Part shown: in pieces, positions 9,949-17,023 of the stretch
How positions within the stretch are numbered: position 1 is the first letter of the stretch
Layout of the letters: every line of letters starts with the position of its first letter
Source: Tenacibaculum discolor
GTDB lineage: Bacteria; Bacteroidota; Bacteroidia; Flavobacteriales; Flavobacteriaceae
Reading direction: 5' to 3'
Assembly: GCF_003664185.1 (NCBI RefSeq)
Contig: NZ_RCCS01000005.1
Span: 186,001 to 250,000 of the forward strand
Length of the DNA: 64,000 nt
The notes under the pieces: model-generated
Told to the model about the DNA's origin: nothing
Seen by the model: the letters and a program-made list of their open reading frames with translations, nothing else
Database searches by the model: none
Made by a program: the position numbers and the translations under genes

Positions 9949-10004
9949 TCGAACACCTATAAACAGAAATTAATATTCTTTCTTTGACCCTTATACTAAG
10001 GTCA

Positions 10005-10027
10005 TTTTTGTCCTAAATAGACAAACA
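10005..10027 (+). promoter_or_regulatory. Candidate AraC-regulator operator, copy 2
   Basis: This copy is nearly symmetric: TTTGTC (10007-10012) and GACAAA (10020-10025) are perfect inverted arms with 7 bp between. It sits 18 bp upstream of the -7 element at 10046, where an activator would contact polymerase. A second dyad, TGACC/GGTCA (9985-9989 and 10000-10004), adjoins it upstream. Confidence 0.5.
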
Positions 10028-10045
10028 CTCCTACATTACCCAGAC

Positions 10046-10053
10046 TATTTTTG
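10046..10053 (+). promoter_or_regulatory. -7 element of the hydroxylase operon
   Basis: TATTTTTG matches TAnnTTTG, 28 bp before the ATG of the 61-residue gene. No good -33 element is seen, consistent with activator dependence. Confidence 0.55.
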
Positions 10054-10081
10054 TGTTGTGAATTAAACAAATTATGAACAC

Positions 10082-10267
10082 ATGAAAGATTACAAATTTC
10101 ACAAGTATTGGTATTTAGGTTTTTTAGGTTTTGTCGGTATATATTACATTACTTATATAATTGACTTTTTTCAAGGAAACAATTCTCCTTGGGTATTAAC
10201 AAACCTATTGTGGTTTTTATGGTTCTCTTATTTTATTCCTGAATATATAACTGAAAAAGAAAGATAA
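10082..10267 (+). CDS. Small 61-residue membrane protein
   Basis: Two hydrophobic aromatic-rich helices (YWYLGFLGFVGIYYITYIIDFF and WVLTNLLWFLWFSYFIP) are separated by a short loop FQGNNSP, with a charged end EYITEKER. I do not recognise a family. It ends two bases before the ATG of the hydroxylase gene, so the two are translationally linked, and it may be an accessory or membrane partner of that enzyme. Both sit downstream of the AraC-type motif. Real coding is supported by promoter placement, the tight junction and the clean two-helix pattern. Confidence 0.75.
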   Translation: MKDYKFHKYWYLGFLGFVGIYYITYIIDFFQGNNSPWVLTNLLWFLWFSYFIPEYITEKER

Positions 10268-10269
10268 AA

Positions 10270-11145
10270 ATGAGCTTTGCCAAATTAATATCATTATTTG
10301 AAGAGTCTAATATTATGCTGTATATAGGTTATTTTTTCCTATTTAATACAAGCTTAATTATCATTGAATTGTTAGTCGATTTTATTATTAGAAAAAGAAG
10401 GCGTTGGAAAGACACCTTTGCAAATATTAGTATCTTTTTCTTAAATCAACTTATTGAAAAAACAATTATAGGATCTATTGGTGTAATCTTTTTAATGCCT
10501 TTTCATTGGGTAACGCCTTTATCAATACCTATGAATACTTTTACTTGGATATTCTCTTTTTTCGTTGCTGATTTTACCTATTATTGGATGCATCGTTTAG
10601 AACATGAGCATCGAATATTGTGGGCTAGTCATAGTGTTCATCATTCATCTGAAGATTATAATCTTACCATTTCAATGCGTTTAAGTATTGTTGAGGGTTT
10701 ATTTGAATGGGCTTTCCTAATTCCAATGGTTTTAGTTGGTTTTTATCCATTTCAAGCTATTGTCGGATTGATTCTAGTAGCTCAATTTCAAACATGGATC
10801 CATACAGAATATATTGGTAAATTAGGCTGGTTAGATGAAGTGTTTAACACTCCTTCAGTACATAGAGTACACCATGGTTCTAATAACAAGTATTTAGATA
10901 AAAATTATGGTGGTTTTTTAATTGTTTGGGATAAGGTATTCGGTACATTTCAAAGGGAGGAAGAAAAAGTAATTTATGGACTAACTAAAAACATTAAAAC
11001 CAACAACCCTATTAAAATAAATTTTATTGAATATAAAAACATATGGAAAGATGTTAAAAGGTGTAAAACCTTAAAACATAAACTGAAAATTATTTTTGGT
11101 AATCTAATATGGAAGCCAGATTATTTTTACGAAAAAAAGAGCTAA
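10270..11145 (+). CDS. Sterol desaturase / fatty acid hydroxylase family membrane enzyme
   Basis: This 291-residue integral membrane di-iron enzyme belongs to the fatty acid hydroxylase superfamily. The histidine clusters that bind the two irons are visible: HRLEH (HX3H), HSVHH (HX2HH), and HRVHH (HX2HH) after the hydrophobic segment that carries HTEY. Hydrophobic helices precede and separate them. The family inserts oxygen into, or desaturates, lipid or carotenoid carbon atoms; the substrate cannot be told from sequence. It is the second gene of a two-gene operon under a probable Rob-like AraC regulator, suggesting a response to a membrane-active compound. It converges on the crotonase gene 5 bp away, with no visible terminator between. 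Confidence 0.92.
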   Translation: MSFAKLISLFEESNIMLYIGYFFLFNTSLIIIELLVDFIIRKRRRWKDTFANISIFFLNQLIEKTIIGSIGVIFLMPFHWVTPLSIPMNTFTWIFSFFVADFTYYWMHRLEHEHRILWASHSVHHSSEDYNLTISMRLSIVEGLFEWAFLIPMVLVGFYPFQAIVGLILVAQFQTWIHTEYIGKLGWLDEVFNTPSVHRVHHGSNNKYLDKNYGGFLIVWDKVFGTFQREEEKVIYGLTKNIKTNNPIKINFIEYKNIWKDVKRCKTLKHKLKIIFGNLIWKPDYFYEKKS

Positions 11146-11149
11146 TTCC

Positions 11150-11917
11150 TTAGCTCTTGAATTTTTCTAATGCTTTTTTTGTAAAATCTGATAATACAAG
11201 CTTACCAGAAGTTTCAGCTCGTTCAATTAATAACTCTTCCCAATGCTCAGTACCTTTCCACAAAGCTTTTTTCATTTCAGCTAACGCTTCTGGATTATAT
11301 GAAGCTAGTTTTTCTGATAAAATCTCAACTTCTTTATCCAATTCATTTTGCGTTTCAAAAACACGGGCATACAAGCCTTTTTCTTTTGCCCAGTATGCAT
11401 TTTTCCAGCTGGTAGCATCTAAAGTTAATTCTGCTAATCCACTAACGCTTATTTTACGTTCTACGGCTGGCGCAATCACAAACGGACCAATACCTATTGT
11501 AAACTCAGAAAGTTTGATAGAAGCGTGCTCTGTAGCTAATACATAATCACAAGCGGATGCTAAACCAACTCCGCCTCCAACTGTTTTCCCTTGAACTCTA
11601 CCAATAATTAGTTTCGAACATCTGCGCATAGCGTTGATTACATTCGCAAACCCTGAGAAAAAAGCTTTTCCATCTTCTAAGTTATCAATCGACACCAATT
11701 CGTCAAAAGATGCACCAGCACAAAAAGCTCGTTCCCCTTCTGATTTTAATACAATTACCGAAACCTCATCATTAATTGAAAGTTTATCAAGTTCGTTTGC
11801 TAAACGTTCTAACAATACACTTGGAAAAGAGTTACTTGCTGGGTGTCCAAATTCTACCGTTGCAACCTTGTTTTCTATATGGGTGTATAAACTTCCGTTT
11901 TCTCTAGTTGTAGTCAT
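11150..11917 (-). CDS. Enoyl-CoA hydratase/isomerase (crotonase) family protein
   Basis: The crotonase fold is recognisable from NKVATVEFGHPASNSFPSVLLERLANEL, the oxyanion-hole segment FCAGASFDEL, and GRVQGKTVGGGVGLASACDYVLATEHASIKLSEFTIGIGP. Crotonases act on CoA thioesters by hydration, isomerisation or C-C cleavage. The usual first catalytic Glu position of hydratases appears as Gly (KTVGGG), so the exact reaction is open; it could be an isomerase or a methylglutaconyl-type enzyme. I prefer ATG 11917 (255 residues) to the in-frame TTG at 11938, which would abut the upstream MATE gene. It is last of a mutS-MATE-crotonase run with very short gaps. Confidence 0.9.
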   Translation of the reverse strand: MTTTRENGSLYTHIENKVATVEFGHPASNSFPSVLLERLANELDKLSINDEVSVIVLKSEGERAFCAGASFDELVSIDNLEDGKAFFSGFANVINAMRRCSKLIIGRVQGKTVGGGVGLASACDYVLATEHASIKLSEFTIGIGPFVIAPAVERKISVSGLAELTLDATSWKNAYWAKEKGLYARVFETQNELDKEVEILSEKLASYNPEALAEMKKALWKGTEHWEELLIERAETSGKLVLSDFTKKALEKFKS

Positions 11918-11940
11918 TTGTTTTTCTTGTTTCTTCAAAA

Positions 11941-13275
11941 TTACATTTTTTGAGCTAGGGGTAAAAACTTTCTTCTAAACTTAACAATTAGTGGAGTTCC
12001 TCTCGCAATCATCCACAAGAAAAAAGCTATCCAAATAGCATAGAGTTTATACCCAAGAGAGTCAAAATATAACAATGTAGGAACAAACACTAATCCTGTT
12101 GCTAATAACAAAACATTTCGTAGAAATTTCATTTCTCCCATTCCTTTGAACATTCCGTCATAAATAAAAGCGATAGAACATATAGGTTGCATGATTAAAA
12201 TAATCCAAAAGGTATTGTAAAACTGCTCTAAAACCTCTGGTTCTTTAGTGAATACTTTTCCTATAAATTGATATAAAACAAACCCCACAACGGCTAATAA
12301 TAATCCAAAGAGGAATCCGTAAGTAATTAATCTATTTCCTAAAGTTACCAATGTTTTATAAGCTTTAGCACCCAATAATTTACCTGATAAAATATTTCCT
12401 GCAGAAGAATATCCATCAATCATAAAAGCCCCCATAAGCCATATATTGAATCCGATGGTATAAGCTGCAATGTAAGCATCTCCATAGTCAGTAGCATAAG
12501 AAGTTCCAAAGTACAATGCAACATTTAGTGCTATCGTTCTTACGAAAAGATTCAACACCATTACTATGAATTTTGGAATTTCAGTGTTAAACGGTAAGCT
12601 GAATTTTAATGAAATATCCGTCTTTTTTAATAATAATACTGCAGAAATTATTGCCATCGTAACTTGTGCAACAACACTTGCATAGGCAGCCCCTTGAATA
12701 TGCATAGCTGGAACAAAACCTTCTACTCCGTAAACCAAAACGACATCTAGTACAATATTTATAAACGTTCCAATGAGTGCAATTACCATCGGATAATAGG
12801 TGTTTTGTAAACCTCTAAATGTACCAAAAACAGCAATCGTAAAAAGCGTAAACGGGAACCCAAAAACACGGATTTTATAATACTCAACAGAATAGTCTAA
12901 AATGGTTCCTGAAGCATTGTATAATTCAAAAATTTCTTTAGCAAAAGGATAACTGATTCCTAAAATAAGAGCACTTACGCCTAATACAATAACAATAGCT
13001 TGTGCAGGTAAGTTTTTAATTTCATCAAGTTTATTGGCACCTAAATATTGTGAAACGATAGAAGAAATTCCGCTGCGTGTTTGCCCAAAAACCCAAATTA
13101 GCATAGATAAAAAAGCCCCTACAATACCAATAGCGGCAATACTTTCAGTAGCGTTATACTCTATATTACCTACAATAGCTAAATCTGTAGTAGAAAGTAA
13201 AGGTTCTGCCACTCCTGCAATTAGTGCAGGCATTGCTAGTTTGTTTATATGTTTAAAACTAATATCGTGTTGCAA
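11941..13275 (-). CDS. MATE-family (DinF-like) multidrug/Na+ exporter
   Basis: The 444-residue protein has about twelve hydrophobic helices in two similar halves, the MATE layout. The start ISFKHINKLAMPALIAGVAEPLLSTTDLAIVGN resembles the DinF branch, where PLL..TD.A.VG is the family pattern. MATE proteins export cationic drugs in exchange for Na+ or H+. The only plausible start is TTG at 13275, because the homologous N-terminus begins there and no ATG lies upstream before the mutS stop (5-bp gap). It is probably co-transcribed with mutS, so it may be expressed with DNA repair; DinF was named for damage induction in E. coli. Confidence 0.9.
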   Translation of the reverse strand: MQHDISFKHINKLAMPALIAGVAEPLLSTTDLAIVGNIEYNATESIAAIGIVGAFLSMLIWVFGQTRSGISSIVSQYLGANKLDEIKNLPAQAIVIVLGVSALILGISYPFAKEIFELYNASGTILDYSVEYYKIRVFGFPFTLFTIAVFGTFRGLQNTYYPMVIALIGTFINIVLDVVLVYGVEGFVPAMHIQGAAYASVVAQVTMAIISAVLLLKKTDISLKFSLPFNTEIPKFIVMVLNLFVRTIALNVALYFGTSYATDYGDAYIAAYTIGFNIWLMGAFMIDGYSSAGNILSGKLLGAKAYKTLVTLGNRLITYGFLFGLLLAVVGFVLYQFIGKVFTKEPEVLEQFYNTFWIILIMQPICSIAFIYDGMFKGMGEMKFLRNVLLLATGLVFVPTLLYFDSLGYKLYAIWIAFFLWMIARGTPLIVKFRRKFLPLAQKM

Positions 13276-13280
13276 TACGT

Positions 13281-15890
13281 CTACTTTTTTGTCAACATTC
13301 GTTTGATTTCATTCAACTTCATAAGTGCTTCAATCGGTGTTAAAGTATCAATATTGGTAGTTAAAATTTCTTCTCGAATATCTTCTAACAACGGGTCGTC
13401 TAACTGAAAAAAGCTCATTTGCATATCTTCATGCTGTGCTTCTTTCAAGGTTTCTTTAACCTCTTTGTGTGAATGTGAGTCTTCTAACTCTTTTAGAATT
13501 TTGTTTGCTCTATGAATTACCATACTTGGCATTCCCGCTAATTTTGCTACATGAATACCAAAACTATGATCGCTTCCTCCTTTTACCAATTTACGCAAGA
13601 AAATAATGCTATTATCTAACTCTTTTATCGATACATTAAAGTTCTTAATACGCTCAAACGTCGAAGTCATTTCGTTCAGCTCGTGATAGTGTGTTGCAAA
13701 TAACGTTTTTGCTTTCGAAGGATGTTCATGTAAATATTCCGAAATCGCCCAAGCAATAGAAATTCCGTCATAGGTAGACGTTCCTCTTCCAATTTCATCT
13801 AACAACACCAAACTACGATCGGAAATGTTATTCAAAATAGAAGCTGTTTCATTCATTTCTACCATAAATGTAGATTCTCCCATCGAAATATTATCACTAG
13901 CTCCTACTCTGGTAAAAATCTTATCCACCATACCTATTCGAGCATTTTGTGCAGGTACATAACTTCCCATTTGTGCTAACAACACAATCAAGGCTGTTTG
14001 ACGTAAAATTGCTGATTTACCTGACATGTTAGGACCTGTAATCATAATAATTTGTTGCTGATTACGGTTCAAGACAACATCATTAGCTATGTATTCTTCA
14101 CCAATTGGTAATTGTTTTTCAATAACTGGGTGACGACCATTTTTGATTTCAATATCAGTGCTGTCATCCATTAACGGACGCACATAATTATTCTCTGTAG
14201 CTAAGGTTGCGAACGATTGTAGTGCATCAATCTTAGCCACATTTTGTGCATTTTGTTGTACAGGTTGTACAAAACCAATAATATACTGTACTAACTTGGC
14301 AAAAATCTCTGTTTCTAACTGCTGAATCTTCTCTTCTGCTCCTAAAATTTTAGCTTCGTATTCTTTTAACTCTTCAGTGATATAACGTTCAGCATTCACT
14401 AAGGTTTGCTTACGAATCCACTCTTCTGGAACTTTATCTTTATGCGTATTTCTAACTTCAATATAATATCCGAAAACATTATTAAAAGCAATTTTTAAAC
14501 TCGGAATTCCAGTGCGTTCTGTTTCGCGAGCTAGCATCGTATCTAAATACTCTTTTCCAGAGTTTGAAATGTTACGTAATTCATCCAGTTCTTCTGAAAC
14601 TCCACTAGCAATCGCATTTCCTTTATTAATATTTACAGGAGCTTCTTCTAATACTGTCTCGGTAATTTTACCAATCAGCGTTTTGCAATCGTGCAGTTGT
14701 TTTCCTATTTCTTGAACTGATTTGTTATTGCTTTTTTCTGCGGATTCTTTTATAGGAAGAATTGCTTTTAACGAATTTTTCAACAAAATTACTTCTCGTG
14801 GAGAAACCTTACCCGTAGCAACTTTCGATATCAATCGTTCGATATCAGAAATTTGTTTTAATTGATAGGTTACAGTTTCAGAAAAAGTATCGTCATCAAT
14901 TAAAAACTTTACTAACTCATGTCGCTGTTGAATTTGAGCTAAATCTTTTAATGGAAGCGCTAACCAACGTTTTAATAAACGTCCTCCCATAGGAGAAATA
15001 GTTTTATCAATTACATCCAATAACGAAACCGAGTTTACCGAATTCCCACCATATAATTCTAAGTTTTTTACGGTAAAGCGATCCATCCACACATAATTAT
15101 CTTCCGCAATTCTACTGATAGATTGTATATGCTCTATTTTGTTATGTTGTGTTTCCGATAAGTAATACATTGCTGCACCACCTGCCACAATTCCATATTC
15201 TAACTCTTCAACTCCAAATCCTTTTAATGTTTTTACCTTAAAATGATTTCGAAGCAATTCATCTCCATAATCTTTTTGAAACACCCAATCATCCAAATAA
15301 AATGCATGAAAACGATTTGTAAAAGCTTCTAAAAATCGTTGCTTATGTTTCTTTTCAACCAAAACTTCACTAGGTGTAAAATTTTGTAAAAGCTTATCTA
15401 TATATTCTTCATTTCCTTGCGCGATGAGAAATTCCCCAGTTGACACATCTAAAAACGAAACTCCTAATAGCTTTTTCCCAAAATGAACTCCTGCTAAAAA
15501 GTTATTCGACTTCGATTGTAACACCTCATCATTTAGTGCAACCCCAGGGGTTACCAACTCCGTAACTCCACGTTTTACAATCTTTTTAGTCATTTTTGGA
15601 TCTTCCAACTGATCGCAAATAGCAACACGCAATCCAGATTTTACTAACTTGGGCAAGTAGGTATTTAAGGAATGGTGCGGAAAACCAGCTAACGCTGTTT
15701 CACTCTCACTACCACTTCCTCTTTTGGTTAAAATAATACCTAAAACTTTGGATGCTTTTATAGCATCTTCTCCAAAGGTTTCATAAAAATCGCCTACTCT
15801 AAATAACAACATAGCATCCGGATATTTTGCTTTAATTCCGTTATACTGTTGCATTAATGGAGTTACCTTTTTTGCCTTTGTTTTTGCCAA
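13281..15890 (-). CDS. mutS: DNA mismatch repair protein MutS
   Basis: MutS recognises base mismatches and recruits MutL. All domains are visible in 869 residues: the mismatch-binding domain I with [11 protein letters not shown] (Phe-x-Glu wedge), connector and lever domains, and the ABC-type ATPase with Walker A GPNMSGKS, the STFMVEM signature, Walker [16 protein letters not shown] and the ATHYHEL His loop. The C-terminal helical region ends in [12 protein letters not shown]. The length is normal for MutS1. It heads a minus-strand operon with a MATE exporter and a crotonase, and diverges from the SPOUT methyltransferase gene. Confidence 0.98.
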   Translation of the reverse strand: MAKTKAKKVTPLMQQYNGIKAKYPDAMLLFRVGDFYETFGEDAIKASKVLGIILTKRGSGSESETALAGFPHHSLNTYLPKLVKSGLRVAICDQLEDPKMTKKIVKRGVTELVTPGVALNDEVLQSKSNNFLAGVHFGKKLLGVSFLDVSTGEFLIAQGNEEYIDKLLQNFTPSEVLVEKKHKQRFLEAFTNRFHAFYLDDWVFQKDYGDELLRNHFKVKTLKGFGVEELEYGIVAGGAAMYYLSETQHNKIEHIQSISRIAEDNYVWMDRFTVKNLELYGGNSVNSVSLLDVIDKTISPMGGRLLKRWLALPLKDLAQIQQRHELVKFLIDDDTFSETVTYQLKQISDIERLISKVATGKVSPREVILLKNSLKAILPIKESAEKSNNKSVQEIGKQLHDCKTLIGKITETVLEEAPVNINKGNAIASGVSEELDELRNISNSGKEYLDTMLARETERTGIPSLKIAFNNVFGYYIEVRNTHKDKVPEEWIRKQTLVNAERYITEELKEYEAKILGAEEKIQQLETEIFAKLVQYIIGFVQPVQQNAQNVAKIDALQSFATLATENNYVRPLMDDSTDIEIKNGRHPVIEKQLPIGEEYIANDVVLNRNQQQIIMITGPNMSGKSAILRQTALIVLLAQMGSYVPAQNARIGMVDKIFTRVGASDNISMGESTFMVEMNETASILNNISDRSLVLLDEIGRGTSTYDGISIAWAISEYLHEHPSKAKTLFATHYHELNEMTSTFERIKNFNVSIKELDNSIIFLRKLVKGGSDHSFGIHVAKLAGMPSMVIHRANKILKELEDSHSHKEVKETLKEAQHEDMQMSFFQLDDPLLEDIREEILTTNIDTLTPIEALMKLNEIKRMLTKK

Positions 15891-15909
15891 ATTTCTAGAT
15901 TTTTTGGGT

Positions 15910-15917
15910 TAGTTTTG
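15910..15917 (+). promoter_or_regulatory. -7 element of the SPOUT methyltransferase gene
   Basis: TAGTTTTG matches TAnnTTTG. A TTTG at 15883-15886, 23 bp upstream, could be the -33 element. The leader to the ATG would be about 70 nt. Confidence 0.45.
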
Positions 15918-15994
15918 CGAAGATAGAAAAGTTTAGAGTTTCTTTTGTTTCAAGTTATCCACAACTTTAAACTTTTGAACCTGAAAACCACTTT

Positions 15995-16525
15995 ATGAGA
16001 AAATTAAAAAACAGCGAACTAGGCAGGAAAACAATTGAGGAGTTTAAACAAACAAACAAAACTCCTATTATAGTAGTATTAGATAATATTCGTAGTTTGA
16101 ATAATGTAGGTTCTGTTTTTAGAACTTCGGATGCTTTTTTAATTGAAAAAATTTATTTGTGTGGTATTACAGCAACTCCGCCTAACAAAGAAATTCATAA
16201 AACTGCTTTAGGTGCTACCGAATCTGTAGATTGGGAATATATTGAAAACACTATGGATTTAGTTGAAAAACTACAAGCGGAAAATGTAAAAGTTCTATCC
16301 ATAGAACAAGCAGAAAATAGTACGATGTTAGATATTTTTACTCCTGAAACTGATCAAAAATATGCAGTTGTATTTGGTAACGAAGTAAAAGGTGTACAAC
16401 AGGAGGTAGTTTCTGCTTCTGATGTTTGTATTGAAATTCCGCAATTAGGAACTAAACACTCGCTGAATATTTCGGTAAGTTGTGGAGTCGTGTTGTGGGA
16501 TTTGTTTACTAAAATGAAAAAGTAA
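15995..16525 (+). CDS. TrmH/SpoU-family RNA 2'-O-methyltransferase
   Basis: This 176-residue SPOUT enzyme carries the three family motifs: VLDNIRSLNNVGSVFRTSDAF (motif 1, catalytic Arg), YAVVFGNEVKGV (motif 2) and IEIPQLGTKHSLNISVSCGVVLW (motif 3, the trefoil knot that binds S-adenosylmethionine). These enzymes methylate the ribose 2'-OH in tRNA or rRNA. It lacks the extra RNA-binding N-terminal domain of RlmB and is closest to the minimal TrmL/TrmH type; the target nucleotide cannot be assigned. It is a single gene, divergent from mutS. Confidence 0.93.
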   Translation: MRKLKNSELGRKTIEEFKQTNKTPIIVVLDNIRSLNNVGSVFRTSDAFLIEKIYLCGITATPPNKEIHKTALGATESVDWEYIENTMDLVEKLQAENVKVLSIEQAENSTMLDIFTPETDQKYAVVFGNEVKGVQQEVVSASDVCIEIPQLGTKHSLNISVSCGVVLWDLFTKMKK

Positions 16526-16527
16526 TG

Positions 16528-16636
16528 TCATTACGAGGAACAATAGTGACGAAGTAATCTGCTTGTTTAGAGTTTATAATTCAAAGATTGCTTCACTTTA
16601 GCCCGTCTTGAGCGACAGTCGAAAGATTCGCAATGA
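16528..16636. repeat. REP/MITE-like intergenic inverted-repeat element
   Basis: Ends TCATTACGA (16528-16536) and TCGCAATGA (16628-16636) are inverted copies with one mismatch. Inside, GAAGTAATCT (16551-16560) and AGATTGCTTC (16585-16594) form a second inverted pair. The element follows the methyltransferase stop directly and has no ORF. Similar CATTGCGAG...GCAATCT sequences occur at 60396-60420. This class of non-coding palindromic repeat is frequent between flavobacterial genes. Confidence 0.7.
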
Positions 16637-16670
16637 TAATTTCATTCTTTTAAAAACAGAATGTTAAATT

Positions 16671-16702
16671 TTTGACTTTCTAATAAAAACACATTACTTT
16701 AG
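16671..16702 (+). promoter_or_regulatory. Promoter of the 57-residue peptide gene
   Basis: TTTG at 16671-16674, 20 bp, then TACTTTAG at 16695-16702 (one mismatch to TAnnTTTG). This is the most complete -33/-7 pair in the window. The expected leader is about 55 nt. It carries no CGG boxes of the type found at 19538-19903. Confidence 0.55.
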
Positions 16703-16763
16703 ACAATAATTTATTCTCCCTAACTATCCCCAAAAATTATTTAGTAATTATAAACCCTATAAT

Positions 16764-16937
16764 ATGGAAAACAAATACTTTGAAGAAACAGTAATGAGTC
16801 TAGGTTTAGATGAACAAGATGCAAACATTGAAGAGCAAAACTTAGACAATCAAGGAGAAGATAATATCGGTGATGCTGATGGTCCTAAAACTGGTACAGA
16901 TACTGGCGGGGGCGGGGGCGGCCAAGGAGGGGATTAA
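16764..16937 (+). CDS. Small acidic peptide (57 residues) with Gly-rich tail
   Basis: The peptide starts MENKYFEETVMSLGLDEQDA and ends TGTDTGGGGGGQGGD. About 15 acidic residues face only two lysines, and there is no hydrophobic helix or signal peptide. The Gly tail is encoded by GGG/GGC codons, making a G-rich run (16905-16932) that is striking in this AT-rich DNA. It has its own promoter and is followed by a terminator and then the TPR histidine kinase. The size, acidic leader-like start and Gly-rich end resemble precursors of secreted or modified peptides, but no modifying or exporting enzyme is adjacent. Alternatives are a signal peptide for the kinase or a regulatory leader ORF. Confidence 0.65.
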   Translation: MENKYFEETVMSLGLDEQDANIEEQNLDNQGEDNIGDADGPKTGTDTGGGGGGQGGD

Positions 16938-16976
16938 ATATTAAATCAAATAAATATATTTCCGTTTAACATAAAA

Positions 16977-17010
16977 ATAAAACCATTACTTTTGAATGTA
17001 ATGGTTTTAT
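16977..17010 (+). terminator. Terminator between the 57-residue peptide gene and the histidine kinase
   Basis: AAAACCATTAC (16979-16989) pairs perfectly with GTAATGGTTTT (16998-17008), then TATTTTAT. Only 14 bp separate it from the kinase ATG, with no -7 element between, so kinase and regulator are probably expressed by read-through. Confidence 0.8.
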
Positions 17011-17023
17011 TTTATGATTTGTG

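Noticed and set aside
9985-10004. TGACCCTTATACTAAGGTCA inverted repeat as terminator of the AraC-type gene
   Set aside because: Only five base pairs at the ends and several mismatches inside; more likely part of the regulatory region, so not listed as a terminator.
11918-11938. TTG 11938 as start of the crotonase gene
   Set aside because: The ATG at 11917 gives a normal crotonase N-terminus, and the TTG form adds seven unmatched residues.
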